A DNA stretch of 64,000 bases from Caproiciproducens galactitolivorans (GCF_026672255.1 NZ_JAPOHA010000002.1:98552-162551); one strand, 5' to 3'. Positions 25,820 to 35,213 are shown, numbered from the stretch's first letter. Notes: generated from the letters alone by a model not told the origin. Program-made: numbers and translations.

Positions 25820-27352
25820 ATGATCAAAATAAAATCCGAAGATTTTTTAAGAGATACCATCCTTTTTGGGATTACAATATTATTAATGCTAACTTCGAAT
25901 CTCCTGACCGTATTCGGGGTCTGGAACACTGCGGTTGACGTTCTGTTTTTTGCCATCCTGTTTTTGGATGTTTCGATTGCCGCCAGTCTGATTCATAACG
26001 TAAGGCGTGACCTTGCATTACTGATCTTTCTAATTACCTATAATGTATTGCTTATGGGCCGTGTGTTTACCTCCTGGTTTGGGTATCACCATAAGCTCCT
26101 TCTTCTTTTGGAAGCGGATGATTTTCAAAAGCTTTTTCAGTCGCTTCAACTGGTGGCTCTTTCGTTGTTCTGCGTTTATTGTGCTTATCGGCTGGCTGGG
26201 CCGATTTTTCACAAACGCGAAGCGAAAATTGAACGTCTTCATACCAAAGCGGTTTCTCAAAGCCAATTGGTTCCGATTATCCGTCAGTTGAGCGCAATTG
26301 TGCTGTATGTCAGTTCGGTTCCGTTTCTCTATATTCTGTTTAAAACGGCGCTGGCTGTTGTAAGGCACGGTTACCTTCAATCCTTCACAAGTACAACGGA
26401 TGTGCCGTCCATTATCAGCCGGCTTTCCATGTTCTTTGTCCCTGCTTTTGCGGTCTTTCTTGCAACCCTGCCGAGCAGGAAACAGATCAAACTGCCGCTT
26501 GCAGTTTACAGCGTTTATATGCTTGCATCCCTCTTTACGGGCAGGAGAAATACCATTGTCTGTGAAGCGCTGATGCTTGCCTTTTACTTTGTCATGCGCG
26601 ATTCGCTTTTGGAAAAGGACAAGCGGGTTCTGAAGAAGAGGACGGTAGCCTATGTTGGGGTGCTCGGCATCATTGCTATGTACGGTTTGCAGTTTTTGGC
26701 GCTCGTCCGTTCAGGGGCCGAAAATACCAAGCGCGGGCTGGGCGAGATGCTGGTCAGCTTTATCGATTCCCAGGGAGCGAGCTTCCGTGTCGTTGTGCAG
26801 ACTGTAAACCATATTCAGTCGTTTAACCCTTCTACGTCTTATATGTATTTATTTTATCCGTTTGAGCTGTTCGTTCACAATAACGTTGTTACACGCACCT
26901 TATTTGGACTGACGCCGATTATTGAAGTACAGACTTCGGAATTCGTACAGACAACGCATAATTTCGGCCATGCGTTAACCTATATGGTTGACCCGGAGCG
27001 GTACCTTTCGGGCGGCGGCTTCGGTACCTCTTATGTAGCGGAAGCTTATGTTGCTTACGGGATTATAGGAGTAATTCTTGTAAGCGCAATGATCGGCCTG
27101 ATTTTCCGCTTCTTCGCTTCTTTACTGACGTATAACTGGGTTGTGATTACCTGCGGTTTGCTTGCTGTTAAGAGCTTTGTGTATATCCCCCGCAATTTTG
27201 CATTCTTATGGGTGACCGAGGTATTCAACATCACTTACATCTGTTTCTATGTCGCGATTTATCTTGCGGCGCTGCTTATCGCAAAGGGAATGCATGTCCG
27301 AAAGACGAATATGAGCGCTCCCGAACCTCTTGCATTGGAGGAACAGATATGA
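25820..27352 (+). CDS. O-antigen/oligosaccharide polymerase-like membrane protein
   Basis: 510 residues with about 11-12 hydrophobic helices over the whole length. A large extracytoplasmic loop lies in the C-terminal half (about residues 305-400, with F-N-P-S-T-S-Y-M and the G-G-G-F-G-T-S segment), as in Wzy-type polymerases and oligosaccharide ligases. ATG 25820 is preferred over GTG 25814 because AGGGAAG lies seven bases upstream of it. First gene of a four-gene polysaccharide operon; it overlaps the next gene by ATGA. Confidence 0.78.
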   Translation: MIKIKSEDFLRDTILFGITILLMLTSNLLTVFGVWNTAVDVLFFAILFLDVSIAASLIHNVRRDLALLIFLITYNVLLMGRVFTSWFGYHHKLLLLLEADDFQKLFQSLQLVALSLFCVYCAYRLAGPIFHKREAKIERLHTKAVSQSQLVPIIRQLSAIVLYVSSVPFLYILFKTALAVVRHGYLQSFTSTTDVPSIISRLSMFFVPAFAVFLATLPSRKQIKLPLAVYSVYMLASLFTGRRNTIVCEALMLAFYFVMRDSLLEKDKRVLKKRTVAYVGVLGIIAMYGLQFLALVRSGAENTKRGLGEMLVSFIDSQGASFRVVVQTVNHIQSFNPSTSYMYLFYPFELFVHNNVVTRTLFGLTPIIEVQTSEFVQTTHNFGHALTYMVDPERYLSGGGFGTSYVAEAYVAYGIIGVILVSAMIGLIFRFFASLLTYNWVVITCGLLAVKSFVYIPRNFAFLWVTEVFNITYICFYVAIYLAALLIAKGMHVRKTNMSAPEPLALEEQI

Positions 27353-28569
27353 AACTGCTGCTTTTGCTTACCACTTCTTTTCCGTACGACAACGGCGAAG
27401 AATTCTTACTCAATGAAGTAAAGTATATCCGGGGGTTTGATAAAGTATTGATCTGCCCCTGTAATTTAAAGAAGGATTCCGCAGTTACGAAAAAACTGCC
27501 GGATTTCGTTTCCTGCCATCCTCTGAAAACAACCGACAGCGGCAAGGGCGCATACGCTTCTCTTTTATGCAAGCCTTATATCTGGGGTGAAATGAACCGT
27601 TTGCTGAAATCCGGTTCGTTTACCACCGCAAAAGCGCATGAGATGCTTTTCTTTATGAAACGCGCATTTGAAATTTACGAAGCGCTTTCAAAAATAGAAG
27701 ACCTCCGTTCGGCGGATGAAGTTACCATTTACAGCTACTGGCTGTTTGACGCGGCGGCGGCAGGCGTACTGCTTGCGAATGATTTAAAGCGACAGGGGAA
27801 AAAGGTATTGCAGATTTCCCGCGCCCACCGTTTTGATATTTACAATGAATTTGCAAAATACAATTATATTCCCATGCGAAAATTTATACTGGAGCATATC
27901 GACCGGGTATTGCCCTGTTCGGCTTCCGGTGCGGAGTATATCCGCGCACAGTTTCCGCAGTATGCCGAAAAAATCCAGCCCGCCTTTTTGGGAACCACCG
28001 ATCACGGCGTAAAACAAGGCAGCAGGGAAAACGGGTTTCATATTGTTTCCTGCTCTTTTATGGTGCCGGTTAAACGCCTGCATTTGATCGTGAAAGCGCT
28101 GGAAAAAGCGGATTTTCCCATTCTGTGGACACATATCGGCTCCGGCCCGCTCAGCGACGAAATAAAGGCCATGGCCTCCAAGCTTCCTTCCTGCATTCAG
28201 ACGGAATGGAAGGGGCAGATGGACAATGCTTCCATTATGAATTATTATAAAACCACCGAAATTTCCGCTTTTGTGAATGTAAGCGCCAGCGAGGGCATTC
28301 CGGTTTCCATTATGGAGATCAGTTCGTTCGGGGTACCGGTGATCGCAACGGACGTGGGCGGTACCGGGGAAGCCGTTCTTACCGGTGAAAACGGGTATCT
28401 TTTACCGGCGGATTTTTCGCCGGAGATGCTTTTGGCGCGGCTTCGCACGTTAAAGGAGCTTCCCGACGGGGAGTATGCGCGCCTGTGCCAAAACGCGCGC
28501 AGCCTGTGGGATGAAAAATTCAACGCGCAGCGGAATTACGAGAAATTTTATAAGGAGATCAATCAATGA
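27349..28569 (+). CDS. Glycosyltransferase, GT4 type
   Basis: 406 residues, GT-B fold. The N-terminal domain opens with a Rossmann strand (LLLLTTSFPY). The C-terminal domain has F-M-V-P-V-K-R-L-H and then the E-x7-E signature region S-A-S-E-G-I-P-V-S-I-M-E, followed by GVPVIATDVGGTGE, typical of retaining GT4 enzymes. It transfers a sugar from a nucleotide donor during surface-polysaccharide assembly; sugar and linkage cannot be read. Overlaps both neighbours by ATGA. Confidence 0.9.
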   Translation: MKLLLLLTTSFPYDNGEEFLLNEVKYIRGFDKVLICPCNLKKDSAVTKKLPDFVSCHPLKTTDSGKGAYASLLCKPYIWGEMNRLLKSGSFTTAKAHEMLFFMKRAFEIYEALSKIEDLRSADEVTIYSYWLFDAAAAGVLLANDLKRQGKKVLQISRAHRFDIYNEFAKYNYIPMRKFILEHIDRVLPCSASGAEYIRAQFPQYAEKIQPAFLGTTDHGVKQGSRENGFHIVSCSFMVPVKRLHLIVKALEKADFPILWTHIGSGPLSDEIKAMASKLPSCIQTEWKGQMDNASIMNYYKTTEISAFVNVSASEGIPVSIMEISSFGVPVIATDVGGTGEAVLTGENGYLLPADFSPEMLLARLRTLKELPDGEYARLCQNARSLWDEKFNAQRNYEKFYKEINQ

Positions 28570-29738
28570 ATCTGATGTATCTCACTTTTCAGGAGGACGC
28601 TCCGCTGTATTTGGGTGTGAAAAATAAGATTGAAGGCCAAATCAGCGCGTTCGAAAAACTGGGTTATCAGGTAACCTGTTCCATGTGGCAGGACAACCGC
28701 TTTTGTTTCTTTGGAGCGGACTCTTTTCAAAGGCCGCTCGACCCGGCGAAAAGGCTTATGAAGCAGATGACATCCATTGCAAACGAATATATCGGCGGGC
28801 ATCCTTTTGATGTGCTGTATCTGCGGCTGGACCGCGTTAGCTCCGATATGATTCAAATCTGCAAAACCGCCCGGGCGAATCATGTAAAAACCATCGCGGT
28901 GGAAATTCCGAATTATCCTTATTTAGCCGATTACATGCGCAATGTAAAATATGCAAAAACCCTTGGAACCAAAGTCAAAACCGCGGCGAAGGTTGCGGTA
29001 ACGGCCGCGGACGACCGGCTGTCGGGCAGAAAGCTCAAGCAGTACGTCGATGCCGTTGTGCTGTATGGAAACAAGGCGGATTCTTTTTTCGGCGTAAAAG
29101 CGATGAACGGCGACAACGGGATTAACATTGACCGGATTGAGCCGATCCCGCATTGTGCGGATACCTCAAAAGATATCGCAATCCTCGGGGTGGCCGGTAC
29201 GCTCTGGTGGCAGGGCTATGACCGGATTTTACAGGGGATGAGCACTTATAAAAAAAGCCGTTCCGACGGTCCGGCGCTGAAATTCGTACTGGTCGGCGGA
29301 GACAAAACGGAAATGCCCGAATTCCGCGCATTAGTGGAAAAACTGGGTTTATCCGAGGATGTAACTTTTTGCGGCTTTAAAAAAGGGAAAGAACTCTCCG
29401 ATATTTACAAAACGGTGGATGTCGGCGCTTCCTCGCTGGGGTGTTACCGCAGGGGGCTGACGCGCTGTTCCTCCTTAAAGGCGCGGGAATACTGCGCTGC
29501 GGCGCTCCCGTTCCTGTATGCCTATGACGACGCGAAATTGAAAGAGGATACGCCGTTTGCCTTAAGGCTTCCGAACGACGAATCGCCCGTCAATATGGAC
29601 AGGGTGGTTGAATTTGTTCAGCACTGCCGTAAAGACCCCTCCATTGCAAAAGAGGAACGCGAATTTGCGGAGAAAAATTATGACTGGAAAACAATTATGA
29701 AGCAGGTTCTTGAATTTGCCGGTGCTTCAATGAAATAA
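28566..29738 (+). CDS. Second glycosyltransferase, GT4-like and diverged
   Basis: 390 residues. N-terminal M-N-L-M-Y-L-T-F-Q, central I-L-G-V-A-G-T-L-W-W-Q-G-Y-D-R and C-terminal F-V-L-V-G-G-D and V-T-F-C-G-F-K-K-G are the strands of a GT-B fold. The usual GT4 E-x7-E is replaced by a diverged R-C-S-S-L-K-A-R-E segment, so catalytic competence is less certain. It is translationally coupled to the GT4 gene before it and lies in the same polysaccharide operon. Confidence 0.78.
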   Translation: MNLMYLTFQEDAPLYLGVKNKIEGQISAFEKLGYQVTCSMWQDNRFCFFGADSFQRPLDPAKRLMKQMTSIANEYIGGHPFDVLYLRLDRVSSDMIQICKTARANHVKTIAVEIPNYPYLADYMRNVKYAKTLGTKVKTAAKVAVTAADDRLSGRKLKQYVDAVVLYGNKADSFFGVKAMNGDNGINIDRIEPIPHCADTSKDIAILGVAGTLWWQGYDRILQGMSTYKKSRSDGPALKFVLVGGDKTEMPEFRALVEKLGLSEDVTFCGFKKGKELSDIYKTVDVGASSLGCYRRGLTRCSSLKAREYCAAALPFLYAYDDAKLKEDTPFALRLPNDESPVNMDRVVEFVQHCRKDPSIAKEEREFAEKNYDWKTIMKQVLEFAGASMK

Positions 29739-29771
29739 ACTGAAAAAAGATTATAATTTGGAGGATAACAT

Positions 29772-31034
29772 ATGGAATTATTCGTAAGCTTTTCAGAGGT
29801 AATGGACTTTTTTAAGAAAACGAAACTTCGGTTTCTTATTGTGGTAGCGGTGTTTGGCATCGTATTCGGCTTGATGCCTCTTAAATTTGTTAAGCATGTT
29901 TATACCTGCGATACAACCATTGTGATATCCTGTGCGGTGCCGGAGAATGCACAGACCGATTACCGGCTCCAGTATACGAGCATTTTGAACAGCCGTGTGC
30001 AGACGGCGATCGCAATGGCTTCCAGCAAGGACATTATTACGCAGACGGCGCAAAGACTGAACCTTCCGGATAAAAAAGTGATCAGTTCGATTTCCGCTGT
30101 ACAGGTGAATACCGCTCCGGTTATAAAGCTGTCGGCAAATACGCCGGACGCGGCGATTGCGGACCAGGTTGCGAATACCGCCGCGCAGGTTCTTTCGGAA
30201 AAGCTGACCGACGCGTTCCCGTCGCCTAAGTTAACGGCCATCATCAGCGACAAGGCGATACCGGCTGAAATCCAGTCCTACAAGGCGCAAATGGTTAAAG
30301 CCGGTTTATTGGGTTTGATTATCGGCTTTATTCTTTATGTCTGCTACGGTATTTTGATTGTCCTGACGGACAAGACAATCCGCAACAGCCATTATGTAAG
30401 CGAGGCTTTAAGAACAAAACTTCTTGGTACAGTACCGCAGGGCAATGATCATGCGAAAAAGGATGACAGCTTCCGGAAGCTGCGGGCGGCGGCTGAGCAT
30501 AATGCCGCGGGCAAAAAGAGCTTCCTTGTGACCGATGTCTGCGAGCACAACGGCGCCGCTTCCGTAGCGGCAGGCCTTTCCCGCGCCCTTACCTTTTCCG
30601 GTAAATCCGTTCTGCTGATCGATGCGGACCTGCGTGACAGCGGAATCGCGAACATGCTGAAAACAAAGCCGGAGCATACCATTTCCGATGTTCTGAAAGG
30701 AACCTGCACGGCGGAACAGGCTGTTGCAAAGACCGGTGTTAGTGGTTTAAGCCTGATTTCCGGCTCCGACGCGGCGCAAAATCCGGCGGACTTGCTGTTC
30801 TCCGCGGAATTTAAAACGCTTGCAGAGGAACTTTCACAGAAATTTGATTATGTGATTCTCCATACCCCTTCGGAAGTCCGTTATCCGGATGCGGATAATA
30901 TTGCGGGGCTTGCCGGGTCGGTTATTATGGTTGCCAAATATGGCTCAACGCCTTATCAGGAGTTTAAGGATTCCTTTAAACGTCTGGAATCGGCCGGCGG
31001 ACATATTATCGGCTTTGTTACGACGGATGTCTGA
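29772..31034 (+). CDS. Wzz/CpsC-BY-kinase fusion with a degenerate ATP site
   Basis: 420 residues. A Wzz-like chain-length domain has membrane helices at about 18-38 and 175-200, followed by a CpsD/BY-kinase-like domain. In the kinase part the Walker A' motif (SVLLIDADLRDS, about residue 282) is intact. The Walker A position reads VCEHNGAASVA where family members have GEGKST, and Walker B reads YVILHTPS with His replacing Asp. No tyrosine cluster exists at the C-terminus. It is probably a non-catalytic regulator of polysaccharide length. Confidence 0.82.
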   Translation: MELFVSFSEVMDFFKKTKLRFLIVVAVFGIVFGLMPLKFVKHVYTCDTTIVISCAVPENAQTDYRLQYTSILNSRVQTAIAMASSKDIITQTAQRLNLPDKKVISSISAVQVNTAPVIKLSANTPDAAIADQVANTAAQVLSEKLTDAFPSPKLTAIISDKAIPAEIQSYKAQMVKAGLLGLIIGFILYVCYGILIVLTDKTIRNSHYVSEALRTKLLGTVPQGNDHAKKDDSFRKLRAAAEHNAAGKKSFLVTDVCEHNGAASVAAGLSRALTFSGKSVLLIDADLRDSGIANMLKTKPEHTISDVLKGTCTAEQAVAKTGVSGLSLISGSDAAQNPADLLFSAEFKTLAEELSQKFDYVILHTPSEVRYPDADNIAGLAGSVIMVAKYGSTPYQEFKDSFKRLESAGGHIIGFVTTDV

Positions 31035-31083
31035 AAACAAAGCTGCAAAGAAAATCAATTCTTAGAAAATCAATTCTTAAAAT

Positions 31084-31128
31084 GGAAAAGCCTGAAAATC
31101 GCATCGAAGTGATTTTCAGGCTTCTTTG
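31084..31128. terminator. Terminator between converging operons
   Basis: AAGCCTGAAAATC, an 8-base loop and GATTTTCAGGCTT followed by CTTTG on the plus strand. It separates the polysaccharide operon from the convergent radical-SAM gene. Confidence 0.75.
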
Positions 31129-31153
31129 TATCGTATGGAAATGTGCGGCAGAT

Positions 31154-32239
31154 TTAAGCTTGCGAAGCAAGGAGGTTCTTAACGGTATCCTGCTGTTCAA
31201 ACAGGGTACAGCCGCCCTTGTGTTCCGCCTGTAGAATATCCCCTGTCTGCAATTTCTGAAACAGCGGCGACCGCAGCGCTTCGAGAAGCGAGTGGTCTTT
31301 CAGGCTTGTATCGGAGAACGGGGAAAACGGACAGGGTTCCGCTCCGCCCGCGGCGTTGATATGGAAGAATCCCCGGCCCGCCGCAAGACAGCCGCCGACG
31401 GCCTTTTCATCCCCGGGGAAAGACAGGAAAACCATATTTTCAAATGTGCTTTTCAGTTCGTTCTGGCGGGCGGAAAGCTGCTCCCGCTCTTCCTCGCTCA
31501 GGGTAAGCGATTCGGTGGACTCCTGTGCGGGCACATATTCTACGAATAAGACCAGCTTACAGCCCTTTGTATGAAGGCTTTCCAGAAACTCCCGGCTGGT
31601 AACCGTTTGCAGGTTTTGGGAGGTTACGGTGATGGAAACGCCGTAAAAAATCCCGTTCTCTTTCATTTGATCGATCGCGCGGTTCAGAAGAGCGGAAACG
31701 CCTTCTCCCCGCCGGGCGTCCGTTTGTACGGAGTTTCCCTCAAGGCTGAGAATCGGAATCAAATTTCGTTTGAAATAAAACAGTTTCAATGCTTTCTCAT
31801 CGAATAAGGTTCCGTTCGTAAAGACCGGGAAAATAATATTTTGAAAAAGGGCGGCCGCCTGCAAAATATCCATCCGCATCAGCGGTTCCCCGCCGGCCAG
31901 AAGGATAAAGGAAATGCCCAGGTTCGATGCTTCCCGAAAGATTTGCTCCCATTTTTCGGCGGTTAACTCTTCGTGCGTATCCTTGCCGCAGGCTTCATTT
32001 GCCCGGGCGTAACAGCCTTTGCAGTATAAATTGCACTGTGAGGCGATGCTGGCAATCAGGAAGGGGGGAATGTGCCGCCCGGATTCTTCCGCTTTCCGCC
32101 GCTTTTTCGCCGCTTCGCTTTGCGATAATATAAATTTTGCTATAAACGCGCTTTCCAATGGATTCTGCACACAGGATTTCAAAGCCTGATGGATGATATT
32201 CTCCACTGCACTATTCAAATATTCTGTTAATTCATTCAT
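31154..32239 (-). CDS. Radical SAM protein with C-terminal Cys-rich region
   Basis: 361 residues. The [4Fe-4S]/SAM motif is C-N-L-Y-C-K-G-C-Y (CxxxCxxC) near residue 70, with the GGEP motif LLAGGEPLMR near 115. The C-terminal region holds C-L-A-A-G, E-P-C-P-F and G-G-C-T-L-F, a SPASM/Twitch-like set of extra cluster ligands. Radical SAM/SPASM enzymes often modify peptides or act as maturases. No peptide substrate gene is evident next to it, so the substrate is unknown. It is monocistronic and convergent with the polysaccharide operon. Confidence 0.88.
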   Translation of the reverse strand: MNELTEYLNSAVENIIHQALKSCVQNPLESAFIAKFILSQSEAAKKRRKAEESGRHIPPFLIASIASQCNLYCKGCYARANEACGKDTHEELTAEKWEQIFREASNLGISFILLAGGEPLMRMDILQAAALFQNIIFPVFTNGTLFDEKALKLFYFKRNLIPILSLEGNSVQTDARRGEGVSALLNRAIDQMKENGIFYGVSITVTSQNLQTVTSREFLESLHTKGCKLVLFVEYVPAQESTESLTLSEEEREQLSARQNELKSTFENMVFLSFPGDEKAVGGCLAAGRGFFHINAAGGAEPCPFSPFSDTSLKDHSLLEALRSPLFQKLQTGDILQAEHKGGCTLFEQQDTVKNLLASQA

Positions 32240-32428
32240 TCAAATTTCCTTCTTTAAAGTAGTTTGCATTCCGTTTTCAAAAGAGCTTTTCGCTGTTTTT
32301 TCTTTCCGCATTCATATGATGAAAAAATAATATTTATCTTCTGCTATTGTAAGAAAGACAGGATTCAATTGGTGTAGAATTTAGAAAATTAAATATTTTT
32401 AGAGGCTTTTACATGCAAGTTATAAAAA

Positions 32429-32464
32429 AGCAAAGCCTGAAAAGCAAACGCTTTTCAGGCTTTG
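32429..32464 (-). terminator. Terminator of tRNA-Trp
   Basis: Reverse strand AAAGCCTGAAAAGC, GTTT loop, GCTTTTCAGGCTTT then GCTTTTTTA, directly after the tRNA. Confidence 0.85.
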
Positions 32465-32468
32465 TGCT

Positions 32469-32544
32469 TGGCAGGGGCAGAAGGACTTGAACCCTCGGCA
32501 CGTGGTTTTGGAGACCACTGCTCTACCAACTGAGCTATACCCCT
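32469..32544 (-). tRNA. tRNA-Trp (CCA anticodon)
   Basis: A complete 76-nt cloverleaf on the reverse strand: acceptor AGGGGTA paired to TGCCCCT (one G-U), D-arm GCTCAGTTGGTAGAGC, anticodon stem GTGGT/ACCAC with loop CTCCAAA giving CCA, T-arm loop TTCAAGT, and an encoded 3' CCA. This reads tryptophan UGG. Confidence 0.96.
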
Positions 32545-32662
32545 ATCTTTATTGCACCATATGTAAATTAAGCTGCGTTTAATATTCTATCATTTTCTGT
32601 TTTTTATGTCAATACTAAATTCCAGATTTTCTCTAACTTCTGCAAAGTTTAGCAGATTGGGC

Positions 32663-32691
32663 TTGACATATTCCGGCTCGGTATGTATAAT
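32663..32691 (+). promoter_or_regulatory. Strong vegetative promoter of rpsU
   Basis: Consensus TTGACA (32663-32668), 17 bases, TATAAT (32686-32691) with an extended TG. Confidence 0.85.
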
Positions 32692-32756
32692 TATTTTTAT
32701 GTAATATGACTTACACGAATACCCCTGCCTTATGGCGGATGGGAGGGAAAAGATAA

Positions 32757-32933
32757 ATGGCTGAGATTAGAATTAAAGACAACGAGTCCCTGGACAGCGC
32801 CCTGAGAAGGTTTAAAAAGCAGTGCGCAAGAGCAGGAGTCATTGCTGAGGTTCGCAAGAGAGAAGCTTATGAAAAGCCTTCTGTTAAGCGTAAAAAGAAA
32901 TCCGAAGCAGCCCGCAAACGCAAGTTTAAGTAA
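32757..32933 (+). CDS. rpsU: 30S ribosomal protein S21
   Basis: 58 residues with the S21 pattern: [13 protein letters not shown] near the N-terminus and a strongly basic C-terminus ([13 protein letters not shown]). It joins the 30S platform near the 3' end of 16S rRNA. GGGAGGGAAAAGATAA precedes the ATG, a consensus promoter lies upstream and a terminator follows the stop. Confidence 0.97.
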   Translation: MAEIRIKDNESLDSALRRFKKQCARAGVIAEVRKREAYEKPSVKRKKKSEAARKRKFK

Positions 32934-32961
32934 GCTGGGACAGAAAAACAAATGTCATAGG

Positions 32962-32991
32962 AAAAGCGGGCTTTATTGCCCGCTTTTTTAG
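32962..32991 (+). terminator. Terminator of rpsU
   Basis: AAAGCGGGC-TTTATT-GCCCGCTTTTTT. Confidence 0.9.
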
Positions 32992-33026
32992 CTTGATTTT
33001 TCGTTCTGCGAAACGGAGGTATTGTT

Positions 33027-33542
33027 TTGGCACTATTTTTGCCTACCGCTGCTGTGGATAAAGTGCTGGATATTACTCCGAAACTTATTCACGCCATGAA
33101 AGCCCGCGCCATTATACTGGATGTGGACAATACGCTGGCCATTCATGGATCGCAGGAGCCGTTTAAAGGAACGATCGAATGGGCTCGTGCTATGCGCGAA
33201 AACGGAATTGATATCATTATCATGTCAAACAATTTTAAACGGCGTGTGGCGCCGTTTGCGGCGAAGTACGGGCTGCCGTTCATGTATCTTTCCTTAAAGC
33301 CTCTTCCGCTGGCCTATCACCGTGCAAAACGGAAGATGGGGGTAAAACGCAGCGATATTGTTGTTGTAGGGGATCAGGTTTTTACGGATGTGATCGGTGC
33401 AAATCTGTCCTTTATGAAATCAATCCTACTCGTTCCCACGGGCAAGGAGAAATCAATGTCCTTTGCCGTTCGTCGTTTTTTGGAAACTCCTGTTCGCTAC
33501 ATAATTAAAGCGACGAAACGTGGGAAAGAATACTTTGAATAA
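33027..33542 (+). CDS. YqeG-family HAD phosphatase
   Basis: 171 residues. The HAD motif I is LDVDNTLA and motif II is IIMSNN, with VVGDQVFTDVIGA as motif III/IV. YqeG-type HAD IIIA phosphatases are conserved in Firmicutes; the substrate is uncertain (phosphatidylglycerolphosphate phosphatase activity has been proposed for relatives). TTG start with GGAGGT six bases upstream. It lies 12 bases before aroQ. Confidence 0.9.
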   Translation: MALFLPTAAVDKVLDITPKLIHAMKARAIILDVDNTLAIHGSQEPFKGTIEWARAMRENGIDIIIMSNNFKRRVAPFAAKYGLPFMYLSLKPLPLAYHRAKRKMGVKRSDIVVVGDQVFTDVIGANLSFMKSILLVPTGKEKSMSFAVRRFLETPVRYIIKATKRGKEYFE

Positions 33543-33554
33543 GGAGACGTTAGG

Positions 33555-33992
33555 ATGGGCAAAAAAAGAGTACTCGTTCTTCTTGGGCCGAACCTGAATA
33601 TGGTCGGCGTCCGCGAGAAGGGCGTTTACGGGGATGAAACAGCCGAAAGCATCCATCTTCAAATCGTTGAAAACGCAAAGAAATTAAATTACGACTGCGA
33701 TATATACCAGTCCAACCACGAGGGCGATCTGATTGATAAAATCCACAGCGCGCGCGGCGTTTACCAGGGCGTTGTAATCAATGCCGGTGCGTTAACCCAT
33801 TACAGCTACGCGCTTCGGGACGCCATCGCATGCGTTCGGATTCCTTTTGTGGAAACGCATATGAGCAACATCTATGCGCGCGAGGAGTTTCGCCATAAAA
33901 GCGTAATTTCGGAAGTGTGCGCCGGGCAGATTGCCGGATTCGGCAAAAACAGCTATTTCCTTGCGCTTGCCGCGCTGAAGGATCTTATGTAG
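33555..33992 (+). CDS. aroQ: 3-dehydroquinate dehydratase, type II
   Basis: 145 residues, the usual type II length. LLGPNLNMVG at the N-terminus, the lid region with the catalytic Tyr in V-Y-G-D-E-T, I-N-A-G-A-L-T-H-Y and the catalytic His in V-E-T-H-M-S-N. It dehydrates 3-dehydroquinate to 3-dehydroshikimate in aromatic amino-acid synthesis. No other shikimate gene is nearby. Cotranscribed with yqeG and probably upstream of efp. Confidence 0.96.
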   Translation: MGKKRVLVLLGPNLNMVGVREKGVYGDETAESIHLQIVENAKKLNYDCDIYQSNHEGDLIDKIHSARGVYQGVVINAGALTHYSYALRDAIACVRIPFVETHMSNIYAREEFRHKSVISEVCAGQIAGFGKNSYFLALAALKDLM

Positions 33993-34070
33993 TCTTTAAA
34001 AAATATCTTGAAAAAATATGTGAAATATTATAAGATATGAGATGGAAAAAAATTATTGGAGGATAAAACC

Positions 34071-34628
34071 ATGATATCAGCAGGTGATTTTAGGAACGGC
34101 GTTACCTTTGAAATGGATGGCAACGTTGTATCCATTATTGAATTTCAGCATGTAAAGCCGGGGAAGGGCGCGGCTTTCGTCCGTACAAAAATCAGAAATG
34201 TTATTACCGGCAGTGTTACTGAAAGAACATTTAATCCGAATGATAAATATCCGACCGCTTATATCGAGCGCAAAGAAATGCAGTATCTTTACAGCGACGG
34301 CGATCTCTATTATTTCATGGACTCGGAAACTTTCGAGCAGACTCCAATTAATAAGAGCGTTTTAAGCGATAATTTTAAATTTGTTATGGAAAACATGATC
34401 TGCAAGGTTCTTTCCTATAAGGGCAATGTTTTTGGCGTTGAGCCGCCGAACTTTGTTGAACTCGAAGTTACAAAAACAGATCCGGGCTTCAAGGGCAATA
34501 CCGCGACGAACGCATTAAAACCCGCTACGGTAGAGACCGGTGCGGAAATCAATGTTCCTCTGTTTATTGAGGAAGGCGAAAGAATTCGTATTGATACGCG
34601 CACAGGCGAATATATGGAGCGCGCGTAA
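34071..34628 (+). CDS. efp: Translation elongation factor P
   Basis: 185 residues, full length. ISAGDFRNG start, then V-K-P-G-K-G-A-A-F at the tip loop with Lys as the modifiable residue, and a C-terminal OB pair ending [16 protein letters not shown] relieves ribosome stalling at proline runs, possibly including the Pro-rich protein encoded at 45.2 kb. ATG 34071 is chosen because GGAGGA at 34058-34063 overlaps an upstream TTG. Confidence 0.97.
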   Translation: MISAGDFRNGVTFEMDGNVVSIIEFQHVKPGKGAAFVRTKIRNVITGSVTERTFNPNDKYPTAYIERKEMQYLYSDGDLYYFMDSETFEQTPINKSVLSDNFKFVMENMICKVLSYKGNVFGVEPPNFVELEVTKTDPGFKGNTATNALKPATVETGAEINVPLFIEEGERIRIDTRTGEYMERA

Positions 34629-34673
34629 CCAACAATAAGCTTGTTAAACAAAGCGTTAAAAGGAGGCAAAATT

Positions 34674-35087
34674 ATGACAAACAAAGAGAAGGTTTCCTAC
34701 ATTCGTGGACTAGCAGAGGGTCTTGAGCTTGATGAAAGCAAAAAAGAAGTAAAGGTTATCAATGCGATTATTGATCTGCTTGATGACATGGCTCTTTCCA
34801 TTTCGGAAATGCAGGACAGCTTTGATGATATGACCGATCAGCTGGATGCGGTTGATGAAGATCTGGGATCTTTGGAAGAAGATTTCTATGAGGACGAGGA
34901 AGACGAAGAAGACGACGGGGAATGCTACTATGAAGTAACCTGCCCGAATTGCCAGGAGACAATCTGCCTGTCCGAGGATATTATTGAAGACGGCCAGATG
35001 GATTGCCCGAATTGCGGCGAAACACTGGAGTTTGACCTTGACGAGGATTGCTGTGACTGTGGCTGTGAAGACTGCGATCACGAATAA
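34674..35087 (+). CDS. Acidic zinc-ribbon protein (CD1247-N type)
   Basis: 137 residues. A conserved N-terminal helical domain (E-K-V-S-Y-I-R-G-L-A-E-G-L) is followed by a very acidic linker at about 55-85 and a zinc-ribbon with C-P-N-C-Q and C-P-N-C-G pairs. The C-terminus adds further cysteines (C-C-D-C-G-C-E-D-C). The N-terminal family is widespread in Clostridia, often next to efp; function unknown. AGGAGG precedes the ATG, and a terminator follows. Confidence 0.82.
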   Translation: MTNKEKVSYIRGLAEGLELDESKKEVKVINAIIDLLDDMALSISEMQDSFDDMTDQLDAVDEDLGSLEEDFYEDEEDEEDDGECYYEVTCPNCQETICLSEDIIEDGQMDCPNCGETLEFDLDEDCCDCGCEDCDHE

Positions 35088-35107
35088 TTCAGTATTTATG
35101 AATGGAA

Positions 35108-35140
35108 AAAGGGAGCACTGCGCGAGCAGTGCTCCTTCTG
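35108..35140 (+). terminator. Terminator of the yqeG-aroQ-efp region
   Basis: GGAGCACTGC-GCGA-GCAGTGCTCC followed by TTCT. Confidence 0.8.
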
Positions 35141-35213
35141 GCGATTAGCATTACCCTTTTGTATGTAAAAAAACAGGAAATGAATGCTTTTTGCCTGTGT
35201 AAAGAGGGATAAA

